The position numbers were made by a program, and so were the translations under genes. From an uncultured Synergistales bacterium (GTDB lineage: Bacteria; Synergistota; Synergistia; Synergistales; Aminobacteriaceae): a stretch of DNA of 6,543 nucleotides. Under the pieces are notes generated by a model. The model searched no databases and was not told where the DNA came from. It saw nothing but the letters and a program-made list of their open reading frames with translations. The stretch lies in assembly GCA_937957815.1 (NCBI GenBank), contig CALFXN010000649.1, forward strand, positions 1 to 6,543, given 5' to 3'. Positions 1-5,825 of the stretch are shown piece by piece (the stretch's first letter is position 1; each line of letters starts with the position of its first letter).

Positions 1-1089
1 GAGGATCTGGTCGTCCATTCCGATCATGCCGAGCGTCGTGACACCGAGGGATTGCGTCTCTCCGCGCGTGAACAGAGCGGAGCCGTGTACTCTCGGAAGG
101 ACACCGACCTCGCACGATATCGGACGAACCTCGTCCATCCTGCGTCCGTCGGCGCGAATCCCCTCGTCGAGAATCACCGAACGCATCGACGTCTTCACCA
201 TCGATTCGATCGCGTTCGCGATATATTCGTCGCTCTCCGCGAACCGGTCCTCGAAATACTCGAGCGCTTTCGTCTTCGCATCTCGGATCGCGTCGTTCCT
301 CGGTTTCTTTTCATGAATCTTCACGGCTTCGTAGACCGTTTTCCCGAGTTCCCGCCGCATCCATTCGTCGATTTCGGGAATGCGCTCCGGTTTCGGCAGC
401 ACAGCTTTTTCCCTGCCGATTTCCTCGCGCATCCGAAGCTGCAGGTCGACGATCTTCCGGATCTCGCGATGCGCCATTTCGAGGGCGTCGATCAGGACTT
501 CCTCGGACAATTCCCTCGATCCGGACTCGACCATCGTAATTCCGTCCGCGTGCCCCGCAACGAGAAGGTCGAGGTCGGACGTCTCCATCTGCTGTTCCGT
601 CGGGTTCACGACGAGAAGGCCGTCGATGCGCCCCATCCGGACGGCTCCGACGGGACCGTTCCACGGAATATCGGAAATCGTCAGGGCAACGGAGGCCGCG
701 TTGATCGCCAGTACGTTCGGAAGATAGACCTGGTCGACTGCGAGAACCGTCGTCACGACATGGACGTCGTGGCGCATATCGTCGTCGAAAAGCGAGCGAA
801 TCGAACGATCCACGACCCGTGCGCTCAGGACAGCGGTTTCCGAGGGACGACCTTCTCTTTTGATGAACCCTCCGGGAATTTTCCCCGCCGAGTAGAATCG
901 TTCCTCGAAATCGACAAGCAGCGGGAAAAAGTCGATCCCCTTCCGCGCCGTTTCCGCGATACATGCGGTCGTCAGAACGATCGTCTCGCCGTATTGCGCC
1001 ATGACCGCGCCATTCGCCTGTCTGGCGACGTTGCCGGTCTCGAAGACGAGCGTCTCGGCTCCGATATCCAGCGTATACCTCTTATGCAT
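1..1089 (-). CDS. pnp: Polyribonucleotide nucleotidyltransferase (PNPase), N-terminal 363 residues, truncated by window edge
   Basis: PNPase is a 3'-to-5' phosphorolytic exoribonuclease of the cytoplasm that degrades RNA to nucleoside diphosphates; it works as a trimer and often within a degradosome. The frame is open from an ATG at 1089-1087 to the window edge. Residues about 12-142 are the first RNase PH core, with the family signature FFPLLVDFEERFYSAGKIPG (54-73) followed by GGFIKREGRPSE. Residues about 145-215 are the RNase PH C-terminal part, including GHADGITMVE (179-188). About 240-300 is the all-alpha linker. The second, catalytic RNase PH core begins near 305 and shows GSALFTRGETQ (336-346). 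The rest of this core and the KH and S1 domains lie outside the window. GGAGG (complement of 1097-1101) sits 7 bases before the ATG, which fixes the start. The gene follows rpsO by 117 bases on the same strand, the common rpsO-pnp order. Nothing looks broken. Confidence 0.97.
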   Translation of the reverse strand, partial: MHKRYTLDIGAETLVFETGNVARQANGAVMAQYGETIVLTTACIAETARKGIDFFPLLVDFEERFYSAGKIPGGFIKREGRPSETAVLSARVVDRSIRSLFDDDMRHDVHVVTTVLAVDQVYLPNVLAINAASVALTISDIPWNGPVGAVRMGRIDGLLVVNPTEQQMETSDLDLLVAGHADGITMVESGSRELSEEVLIDALEMAHREIRKIVDLQLRMREEIGREKAVLPKPERIPEIDEWMRRELGKTVYEAVKIHEKKPRNDAIRDAKTKALEYFEDRFAESDEYIANAIESMVKTSMRSVILDEGIRADGRRMDEVRPISCEVGVLPRVHGSALFTRGETQSLGVTTLGMIGMDDQIL

Positions 1090-1120
1090 GTTTCAGCCTC
1101 CTCCAGAATCCATTCATCCG

Positions 1121-1148
1121 ATTTTATGCAGTGTCAAGGATACCACAA
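1121..1148 (-). promoter_or_regulatory. pnp: Candidate pnp promoter downstream of the rpsO terminator
   Basis: Reading the minus strand, TAAAAT (complement of 1121-1126) matches five of six -10 positions. TTGTGG (complement of 1143-1148), 16 bases upstream, keeps only the TTG of the -35. Transcription would begin near 1114, giving a leader of about 25 bases with the pnp ribosome site. An independent pnp promoter makes sense given the strong terminator just before, but the -35 is weak. Confidence 0.4.
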
Positions 1149-1155
1149 CACGACG

Positions 1156-1187
1156 AAAAAAAAGTGCGGGGGCGTTCGCCCCCGCAC
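1156..1187 (-). terminator. Intrinsic terminator/attenuator between rpsO and pnp
   Basis: On the minus strand a perfect 9-bp GC-rich stem (arms at 1164-1172 and 1179-1187, GTGCGGGGG with CCCCCGCAC), extendable by a C-G pair to a GAAC tetraloop, is followed directly by eight T residues (complement of 1156-1163). It starts about 20 bases after the rpsO stop codon. This should end most rpsO transcripts, with some readthrough into pnp. A hairpin between rpsO and pnp is also known in E. coli. Confidence 0.92.
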
Positions 1188-1206
1188 GGAACATTCTTGC
1201 GCCTTC

Positions 1207-1473
1207 TCAGTGTCTCAGTTCGAGGCGTTCGATGAGCTTCTTGTAACGACTGAAATCCTTATCCTTCAGGTAGCGAAGAAGTTTCCGGCGCGTTCCGACC
1301 ATCTTGAGCAGGCCGCGCTGGGAATGGAAGTCCTTCGTGTGCTGCTTCAGGTGCTCCGTGAGGTCACGGATCCGTCTCGTCAGCATCGCGACCTGAACCT
1401 CGGGCGATCCCGTATCGGAACCGTGCGTCTGGTATTCCTGGATAATCGACTGCTTCACATCTTTTTCAAGCAT
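1207..1473 (-). CDS. rpsO: 30S ribosomal protein S15
   Basis: S15 is a primary 16S rRNA-binding protein of the small subunit; it binds the h20-h22 junction region and starts platform assembly. The product is 88 residues, the usual family length. It carries the signature [17 protein letters not shown] near the N terminus, then the helix [15 protein letters not shown], the HSQRGLL motif and a basic C-terminal part ([20 protein letters not shown]). The frame stays open upstream to 1518, but the start at 1473-1471 is preferred: it gives the normal family N terminus (MLEKDVKQ) and has GAGGTGAG (complement of 1478-1485) just before it. The 15 upstream codons overlap the structured leader. The gene is first in a unit with pnp and has its own promoter and terminator. 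S15 commonly represses its own mRNA, and the leader here is structured. Confidence 0.97.
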   Translation of the reverse strand: MLEKDVKQSIIQEYQTHGSDTGSPEVQVAMLTRRIRDLTEHLKQHTKDFHSQRGLLKMVGTRRKLLRYLKDKDFSRYKKLIERLELRH

Positions 1474-1477
1474 CAAA

Positions 1478-1485
1478 CTCACCTC
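1478..1485 (-). promoter_or_regulatory. rpsO: rpsO ribosome binding site that decides the start
   Basis: GAGGTGAG on the minus strand, four bases before the ATG at 1473, matches the anti-Shine-Dalgarno sequence well. It selects the 88-residue S15 over a longer reading from 1518. Confidence 0.85.
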
Positions 1486-1502
1486 ATAAACAGAATCCCG
1501 AA

Positions 1503-1541
1503 GACCCAGAACGCTCAAACGGGCGTTCCGAGTGATGGGTC
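1503..1541 (-). promoter_or_regulatory. rpsO: Structured 5' leader of rpsO mRNA, candidate S15 autoregulatory element
   Basis: In the rpsO transcript, GACCC (complement of 1537-1541) can pair with GGGTC (1503-1507), and GAACGC (1523-1528) with GCGTTC (1509-1514). The result is a two-part hairpin with an 8-base apical loop, an 8-base bulge on the 5' side and a single base on the 3' side. It lies between the predicted promoter and the ribosome site, where S15 repressor elements are found in other bacteria. The pairing is read from the sequence; binding by S15 is inference. Confidence 0.5.
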
Positions 1542-1548
1542 AGGAAAG

Positions 1549-1577
1549 ATAGTAGCATTCCGATCCGCGTTTTGCAA
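1549..1577 (-). promoter_or_regulatory. rpsO: rpsO promoter (sigma-70 type)
   Basis: On the minus strand TTGCAA (complement of 1572-1577) is separated by 17 bases from TACTAT (complement of 1549-1554), which is preceded by TG one base upstream (an extended -10). Transcription would start near 1542, giving a leader of about 70 bases that begins with the hairpin at 1503-1541. Confidence 0.72.
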
Positions 1578-1642
1578 ATGCGGTCATCCGGAGCGGACGA
1601 AGATGGAGAATAAAAAAATGTAGCAAGAATCTAATGTTGCAC

Positions 1643-1671
1643 TCGACATTGGATTTTGAATGTGCTTTAAT
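1643..1671 (+). promoter_or_regulatory. Promoter of the two-component system
   Basis: TCGACA (1643-1648, five of six matches to the -35) is followed after 17 bases by TTTAAT (1666-1671, five of six), with TG at the extended -10 position. The start would be near 1678, about 44 bases before the regulator ATG. An A-rich tract at 1611-1619 could act as a distal UP-like element. The promoter is divergent from that of rpsO, the two -35 boxes being about 65 bases apart. Confidence 0.65.
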
Positions 1672-1696
1672 GATCCGAGGATCTAAGAATCGATTC
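1672..1696 (+). repeat. Two short palindromes at the regulator transcription start
   Basis: GATCC-GA-GGATC (1672-1683) overlaps the predicted start site, and the perfect 10-bp palindrome GAATCGATTC (1687-1696) lies just after it. Such short palindromes can arise by chance, and OmpR-family regulators usually bind direct rather than inverted repeats, so an operator role is only a possibility. Confidence 0.3.
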
Positions 1697-1721
1697 ACGC
1701 GTTGCCCGAGGAGGATTCACG

Positions 1722-2402
1722 ATGTCACTGCTTATTGTCGAGGACAACAAGGATCTCGTCCAGGTACTTGCGGAGGGATTTGCGGAAAACGGGTTTTCCG
1801 TGGAGAGTGCGTACTCCGGAGAAGAAGGACTGGAGAAAACACGCGAATCGGATGTTGAATGCATCGTCCTCGATCTCATGCTTCCGCAAATGAGCGGACT
1901 CGAGATGTTGCGGAAAATGCGGGAAGAGGGCAACGCGACGCCCGTCATCATCCTCACTGCCCTCGACAGCGTGGAAGACAAGGTCGAGGGACTGAACAGC
2001 GGAGCCGACGACTACCTCGTCAAACCGTTCGATTTCAGGGAATTGCTTGCCCGGGTACGGACACTCGTACGACGGAGTTCGGACCAGCAACGCCCGATCC
2101 TGAAATGCGGCGGCCTCGTTCTCGACCCCGTCGCGCGCGAGTGCCGCGTGGACAATGTGGTCGTTCCGCTGAGACGACGCGAGTTCGATATTCTGGAACT
2201 CCTCATGCGATACGAAAACCAGGTCTTCTCCAGAGAGCGCATCATCACTCACGTGTGGCAGAAAGAATATGACGGAACGAGCAACGTCGTCGACGTCCAT
2301 GTGAAGTACCTCAGGGACAAACTCAGAAAGGTCGGATACGATACGCTGATCGTCACGGTCCGGGGCGTGGGGTATAAGGTCAACTGTCCCGCCTACAATT
2401 AA
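1722..2402 (+). CDS. OmpR/PhoB-family two-component response regulator
   Basis: A 226-residue DNA-binding response regulator, normal OmpR-family length. Residues 2-115 form the receiver domain: acidic pair E7/D8, phospho-acceptor D51 in VLDLMLPQMSG, switch threonine T79 in ILTALDS, and K101-P102 in YLVKPFDFREL, so all phosphorylation residues are present. Residues about 126-222 form the winged helix-turn-helix, with RRREFDILELL, the recognition region SNVVDVHVKYLRDK and the terminal hairpin TVRGVGYKV. The ATG is preceded by GAGGAGG at 7 bases, and a good promoter lies about 50 bases upstream. The next gene, 59 bases downstream, encodes a histidine kinase that is almost certainly its partner. 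The target genes cannot be read from the sequence. The convergent htrA is one candidate, since CpxR, CssR and similar regulators control htrA/degP genes elsewhere. There is no basis for a specific gene name. Confidence 0.95.
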   Translation: MSLLIVEDNKDLVQVLAEGFAENGFSVESAYSGEEGLEKTRESDVECIVLDLMLPQMSGLEMLRKMREEGNATPVIILTALDSVEDKVEGLNSGADDYLVKPFDFRELLARVRTLVRRSSDQQRPILKCGGLVLDPVARECRVDNVVVPLRRREFDILELLMRYENQVFSRERIITHVWQKEYDGTSNVVDVHVKYLRDKLRKVGYDTLIVTVRGVGYKVNCPAYN

Positions 2403-2415
2403 GCGAAGCGGGGGA

Positions 2416-2445
2416 GGTTCGGAACGTCCCGACTCGCTCCGAACC
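2416..2445 (+). repeat. Perfect hairpin in the spacer between response regulator and kinase genes
   Basis: GGTTCGGA (2416-2423) and TCCGAACC (2438-2445) form a perfect 8-bp stem with a 14-base loop, placed between the regulator stop codon and the kinase ribosome site (AGAGGA at 2451). No T-run follows, so it is not a classic terminator. It could stabilise an mRNA end, mark a processing site or lower kinase expression relative to the regulator. The role is inferred. Confidence 0.6.
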
Positions 2446-2461
2446 GGAAGAGAGGAAGGCT

Positions 2462-3481
2462 GTGTTCGGGAACTTTTCGTTCGCAGAGACACTTGTTCTT
2501 TCTGTTTCCATCACGACAGCCATCCTGGCGGCGGCTTTCTGGACTTTGTCTCCTTTTATCGCGACTCTCCTGGGATGCGTCTCTCTTTCGGGACCTACGT
2601 CGCTCTTTGCGTATCGCGCAGGCCGCAGGACCGTTGTACGTTCGTTGTTCGCGCTCTTTGAAACGATGCGTATTCCCGTTGCGGAACGCCCTCCTTTGAA
2701 CGAAGACACTATCCCGGCCGATCTGCGATCCTTCTCAAGCGAACTTCATTCGCTCGTCACCCGTTTCGAAAGCCGCGAAGCGCAACTGAAGCAGCTCTCC
2801 GCCGATACAAGTCACGAACTCCGCACACCTCTCGCCGTTATCAAGGGCAAAGTGGAAATCATGCTCTCCAGGGAGCGGGATCCTTCCTACTACAATGCCC
2901 GCCTCGAGGAAATTCTCTTCCACCTCGAATCCATGCAACAGATTGTCGATTCGATTCTGGAGCTCTCCCGTCTTTCTTTCATGGGGTCATCCGAATGGAA
3001 GGAACAGGTCGATCTTCTGCTCGCCGCCGACGAGGCATGTCAGTTCGTCTCGTATCTCATATCGGGCATACGAAAGCAATCGCTTTCCAGGAGTCTCGAT
3101 TTCGCGCCGACGTTCGGCAATCATCCCCTTTTGATCCGGATGATCGTCAACCTCATCGAAAACGCGAGCAAGTTCACTCCCGAAGGAGGAGAACTCGGTG
3201 TCGACTCGGGGCATGACCTTTCGAAGAGCGTCTCTTTCGTGCGGATCTGGGATCACGGCAAAGGAATGGACGAGTTCGCCATACGAAGATGCCGTGACCT
3301 GTTCTGGCGAGGGAACGCGTCGCGTTCATCATCCGGGTACGGTCTCGGACTTTCTCTCGTGCAAAGGGTCGTCGAGATCCACGGGGGAGAGATGGAGATC
3401 GAATCGGCACTCGGGAAAGGCAGCTCCTTCACGGTACTCTTCCCGCTGGATACGGTTTCTCTTTCCGATTACGACGCATGA
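2462..3481 (+). CDS. Membrane sensor histidine kinase with almost no extracytoplasmic loop
   Basis: A 339-residue kinase, short for the family. Two hydrophobic segments (about 8-28 and 32-51) are joined by only a few residues (SPF), leaving no room for a periplasmic sensor domain. A linker of about 55 residues, possibly a degenerate HAMP, leads to the HisKA dimerisation domain with the H-box SHELRTPL and phospho-acceptor H118. The HATPase domain has an N-box with N230 and N234 in NLIENASKFTPEGG, a G1 box DHGKGMD (264-270), FWRG (281-284) and a G2 box GYGLGLSLV (292-300), so it should be active. The start is GTG at 2462, supported by AGAGGA five bases upstream; no nearby alternative gives both membrane helices. 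It presumably phosphorylates the regulator encoded just upstream. The layout resembles intramembrane-sensing kinases, which often report envelope stress, but the signal is unknown. Confidence 0.93.
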   Translation: MFGNFSFAETLVLSVSITTAILAAAFWTLSPFIATLLGCVSLSGPTSLFAYRAGRRTVVRSLFALFETMRIPVAERPPLNEDTIPADLRSFSSELHSLVTRFESREAQLKQLSADTSHELRTPLAVIKGKVEIMLSRERDPSYYNARLEEILFHLESMQQIVDSILELSRLSFMGSSEWKEQVDLLLAADEACQFVSYLISGIRKQSLSRSLDFAPTFGNHPLLIRMIVNLIENASKFTPEGGELGVDSGHDLSKSVSFVRIWDHGKGMDEFAIRRCRDLFWRGNASRSSSGYGLGLSLVQRVVEIHGGEMEIESALGKGSSFTVLFPLDTVSLSDYDA

Positions 3482-3484
3482 CCC

Positions 3485-3533
3485 CCGAGACGCGAAGGGT
3501 CCGGCTTTTTCTGCCGGGCCCTTCGCGTCTCGG
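3485..3533. terminator. Long hairpin between convergent kinase and htrA genes, probable bidirectional terminator
   Basis: Two 21-base arms (3485-3505 and 3513-3533) pair along their whole length with a single T-G wobble; the 7-base loop is TTTTTCT. The hairpin begins four bases after the kinase stop codon and lies 36 bases beyond the htrA stop on the other strand. Neither side carries a strong T-run (the plus side has only TTGAGATTGTCTT), so it may act as a weak terminator or as a 3'-end-protecting structure for both transcripts. Confidence 0.75.
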
Positions 3534-3569
3534 TTGAGATTGTCTTCCCGCCCGTTCGGATCGGATCGC

Positions 3570-4958
3570 TTACTTTTCGAGTTTGAGGGACAGGAAAAAC
3601 GTTCGACCGTCACGCAACAGAAGCAGAACCACCGAATCTTTCTTCGTCGAAATGTTTCCTATCTGCGACGGGTCGGAAACCTTCACTCCGTTGATTTCGA
3701 GAACGACGTCTCCTTCGCGGATTCCCGCCCGCGCCGCAGCGGACCCCTCCTCGACGGACGTGACGACAACTCCGTCACGCCCCCTGATCCCATAGTTCTT
3801 CCGATGCTCCTGAGTGATCCTGCTGACTTCGACGCCGATCTTCTTGAGCACTTCGGTTCCGCCGCTTTTCTCGTCTTCACTGGATCCGGAAACCTCAGAG
3901 AGAGTCACGGAAACCGACATCTGTTTTCCCTGCCGGATCAGAGTGAGCGAAACAGTCTCGCCGGAATTGAAGTTCCGAATCTTCGTCACGAGTTCCTGGG
4001 AACCCTCGATTTTGTCCTTGTTGACCGCGATGATGACGTCGCCCCGACGAAGTCCCGCCTTGTCCGCAGGGGAATCCGGCATTACGTCGCTCACAACGGC
4101 TCCCTTTTCCTCCGAGACGCCATACGCCTGCGCGAATTCCTTCGTCAGCGGCTGGATGTAAACTCCGAGCCACCCTCGACGGACCTTGCCGTACTGAACG
4201 AGGTCGTTCATGACCTGTTTGGCCATGTTGACCGGAACCGCAAACCCGATTCCCTGAGCGTACGGCACGATCGCCGTGTTGATCCCGATGACCTTTCCGT
4301 CGAGCCCGATCAGCGGACCTCCGCTGTTTCCGGGGTTGATGGCCGCGTCAGTCTGGAGAAACCCGTCGAAGTTGACGTTCTCGGCGTGAATGCTCCGGTT
4401 TTTCGCCGAAATGACGCCCACCGTCACGGTATGTTCGAGGCCGAACGGATTTCCGATCGCGACGACCCATTCTCCGACCTCCGACTTGTCGGAGTCACCC
4501 ATTTCCAAAACCGGAAGGTTCGTTCCGTCGACCTTGATGATCGCGAGATCGAAGGTCGGATCGCGTCCGAGAATCTTCGCATCGAGGGTCCTTCCGTCGG
4601 ACATCGTAACAGTGATCTTGTCGGCGCCCTCAACGACATGATTGTTCGTGAGGATCTTCCCGTCCGCCGAAACAATGAATCCCGACCCGCGGCCCTTCAT
4701 CGGAACCGTCCGGGAAAAACGCCGGAACTCCTCTCCGAAGAAACGGCGGAAGATCGGATCGTCGGGGAACGGTGAATAATTTCGCGTCACCATCGCCTCG
4801 ACGTCGATATTGACGACCGACGGAGAGGCTTCTTTCGCTATCCTGGCTATAGGATTGCCCGTTAAAGCATCCTGCGCGGCGGCGGCGCCCGCAAACGCGA
4901 ACAAGGCCGCAGCCGCAACCGCAAAGAGCGCAGATCTGTACCTCAATGACCGTTTCAT
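3570..4958 (-). CDS. htrA: HtrA/Do-family periplasmic serine endoprotease
   Basis: A Do-type (DegP/DegQ/MucD-like) protease that degrades or refolds damaged proteins in the envelope. Numbering from the ATG at 4958-4956 gives 462 residues. Residues 1-28 are a Sec signal peptide: a basic start MKRSLRYR, an alanine-rich core, and a likely cleavage after AAA before QDA, with no lipobox. The trypsin-like domain (about 40-255) has a complete catalytic triad: H107 in LTNNHVVEG, D137 in TFDLAIIKV and S212 in GNSGGPL. Two PDZ domains follow (about 260-355, with the WLGVYIQPLT entry, and about 372-460). The frame is also open from a GTG three codons upstream, but that codon lies inside the GGAGGTGA ribosome site, so the ATG is preferred. 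The gene is flanked by terminators and appears monocistronic. It is convergent with the two-component system. DegP versus DegQ cannot be decided from the sequence; the loop before the protease core is short, more DegQ/MucD-like. Confidence 0.96.
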   Translation of the reverse strand: MKRSLRYRSALFAVAAAALFAFAGAAAAQDALTGNPIARIAKEASPSVVNIDVEAMVTRNYSPFPDDPIFRRFFGEEFRRFSRTVPMKGRGSGFIVSADGKILTNNHVVEGADKITVTMSDGRTLDAKILGRDPTFDLAIIKVDGTNLPVLEMGDSDKSEVGEWVVAIGNPFGLEHTVTVGVISAKNRSIHAENVNFDGFLQTDAAINPGNSGGPLIGLDGKVIGINTAIVPYAQGIGFAVPVNMAKQVMNDLVQYGKVRRGWLGVYIQPLTKEFAQAYGVSEEKGAVVSDVMPDSPADKAGLRRGDVIIAVNKDKIEGSQELVTKIRNFNSGETVSLTLIRQGKQMSVSVTLSEVSGSSEDEKSGGTEVLKKIGVEVSRITQEHRKNYGIRGRDGVVVTSVEEGSAAARAGIREGDVVLEINGVKVSDPSQIGNISTKKDSVVLLLLRDGRTFFLSLKLEK

Positions 4959-4963
4959 TGGTA

Positions 4964-4971
4964 TCACCTCC
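4964..4971 (-). promoter_or_regulatory. htrA: htrA ribosome binding site that decides the start
   Basis: GGAGGTGA on the minus strand, five bases before the ATG at 4958, is a perfect Shine-Dalgarno. The in-frame GTG at 4967 lies within this site and is therefore unlikely to be the start. Confidence 0.88.
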
Positions 4972-4985
4972 GTGAAAGTGCCCCT

Positions 4986-5044
4986 ATTCTATCGCGCGAC
5001 ACGCAGGATACATCGTATGATTCACCGACCGAAGCCTCAGCGAA
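4986..5044 (-). promoter_or_regulatory. htrA: Candidate htrA promoter with upstream direct repeat
   Basis: On the minus strand TAGAAT (complement of 4986-4991) is a five-of-six -10 box. The -35 position holds GATGTA, a poor match. Just upstream, TTCGCT (complement of 5039-5044) and TTCGGT (complement of 5028-5033) form a direct repeat with an 11-base period, the spacing typical of OmpR-family binding sites. A weak -35 with an upstream repeat fits an activated promoter, but the repeat is short and may be chance. Confidence 0.33.
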
Positions 5045-5058
5045 GGTTGGTATTCGTC

Positions 5059-5088
5059 AAAAAAAAGACGTCCGGAACTCCGGACGTC
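5059..5088 (-). terminator. Intrinsic terminator after yidC-jag
   Basis: On the minus strand a perfect 9-bp stem (arms 5067-5075 and 5080-5088, GACGTCCGG with CCGGACGTC) with the tetraloop AGTT is followed directly by eight T residues (complement of 5059-5066). It lies about 40 bases after the jag stop codon and separates this unit from htrA. Confidence 0.93.
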
Positions 5089-5126
5089 CTCATCGAACCG
5101 ATCGAATTCAAATCGCGTCTCTCATC

Positions 5127-5774
5127 TCAGTCCTGATCGTCGAACCGTCGCGTCCTGCGTGCGTTCACCGGCCAGACGACGACCTTCCTCGCCGGAGCCT
5201 CGCCGACGGATCTCGTCTCGACTGAAGCATCGTCCTTGAGTGCGATGTGGATGATCCGGCGTTCCCAGCTCGTCATCGGTTCGAGATACGTGGGCTTTCC
5301 ACGACGGACAGCCTTTCTGGCCGCAGATTGAGCCAGTCGCTGAAGACTCTGCTCGCGGCGCACACGATATCCGTCGCTATCCAGCCGGATTCTGGGACTT
5401 TCCTCATCACTCCGCTCGGTCAGATTGACAAGGTACTCCATCGCCTTCAGTGTTTCACCGTACTTCCCTATAACGACCCCGGCATCCGGTCCGCTCAGGT
5501 TGATGCGTTCCTCCGGCGTCACGGTGACATCCACGTCGAGCTGCATTCGCGACAGGATCTCGGAAATGCTCCGCTTCCCGCGAAGGATGACTAGCGGAAT
5601 TCGCGGACGCACTTCGACGCGAAGCTTCCTGCCGAGAAGGCCGAAAAAGCTTTTTTCCTCCTCCAGAACCTTGACGACCACGTCTTCCTGAGACACGGAC
5701 CATTCGGAAGCCGCACTTTTCGCGGCATCGTCGACGGAACCGACCTCAAGGACGAGGAGTTCCTGATCGTTCAC
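5127..5774 (-). CDS. jag: Jag/KhpB RNA-binding protein (Jag_N, KH and R3H domains)
   Basis: A 215-residue protein of the Jag (SpoIIIJ-associated)/KhpB family, cytoplasmic RNA-binding proteins usually encoded beside yidC; in several Gram-positives KhpB pairs with KhpA and affects cell elongation. Residues 5-53 are the Jag_N domain, with the typical KSFFGLLGRK near its end. The KH domain (about 75-140) has an intact GKYG loop (103-106) in VVIGKYGETLKAMEYLV. The R3H domain (about 145-203) has R172-x3-H176 in ERRIIHIAL. The C terminus is basic, then acidic (RRTRRFDDQD). The start is GTG at 5774-5772; an in-frame TGA lies a few codons upstream and there is no in-frame ATG, so GTG is the only reasonable choice, with a modest AAAGGGA site. 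It follows yidC by 51 bases, probably as one transcript, and is ended by the terminator at 5059-5088. The mnmE gene often found next does not follow here. Confidence 0.94.
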   Translation of the reverse strand: MNDQELLVLEVGSVDDAAKSAASEWSVSQEDVVVKVLEEEKSFFGLLGRKLRVEVRPRIPLVILRGKRSISEILSRMQLDVDVTVTPEERINLSGPDAGVVIGKYGETLKAMEYLVNLTERSDEESPRIRLDSDGYRVRREQSLQRLAQSAARKAVRRGKPTYLEPMTSWERRIIHIALKDDASVETRSVGEAPARKVVVWPVNARRTRRFDDQD

Positions 5775-5825
5775 GGAATCATCCCTTTCTCAAACCGTCT
5801 CGCAGCGAAGCGCCGGTCTACCGGG

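Noticed and set aside
1132..1137. A perfect TTGACA on the minus strand as the pnp -35 box
   Set aside because: No acceptable -10 lies 16-18 bases downstream; the hexamers there (around AATGGA) match poorly.
1474..1518. An N-terminal extension of S15 by 15 residues
   Set aside because: S15 proteins begin close to the MLEKDVKQ position. The extension overlaps the structured leader, and the strong ribosome site serves the downstream ATG.
52..1623. A 523-codon open frame on the plus strand opposite pnp and rpsO
   Set aside because: It runs antisense through two conserved genes and their terminator, has an arginine/aspartate/histidine-rich low-plausibility composition, and matches no family I recognise. 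It is a shadow of the codon use on the other strand.
1725..2492. A 255-codon open frame on the minus strand opposite the response regulator
   Set aside because: It mirrors a complete receiver/winged-helix gene and has no ribosome site or family features of its own.
3198..4775. A 525-codon open frame on the plus strand opposite htrA
   Set aside because: It starts inside the kinase gene in another frame, crosses the long hairpin and runs antisense to a protease with a full catalytic triad. Its composition is typical of antisense translation.
5056..5061. TTGACG at the T-run of the yidC-jag terminator as an htrA -35
   Set aside because: No -10-like hexamer occurs at the right spacing; it is probably a by-product of the terminator T-run.
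5771..5782. A three-codon mini-ORF (ATG ATT CCG TGA) overlapping the jag GTG start
   Set aside because: The overlap is neat, but the only purine-rich run (AAAGGG) abuts its ATG too closely to serve it, and such short frames arise easily by chance.
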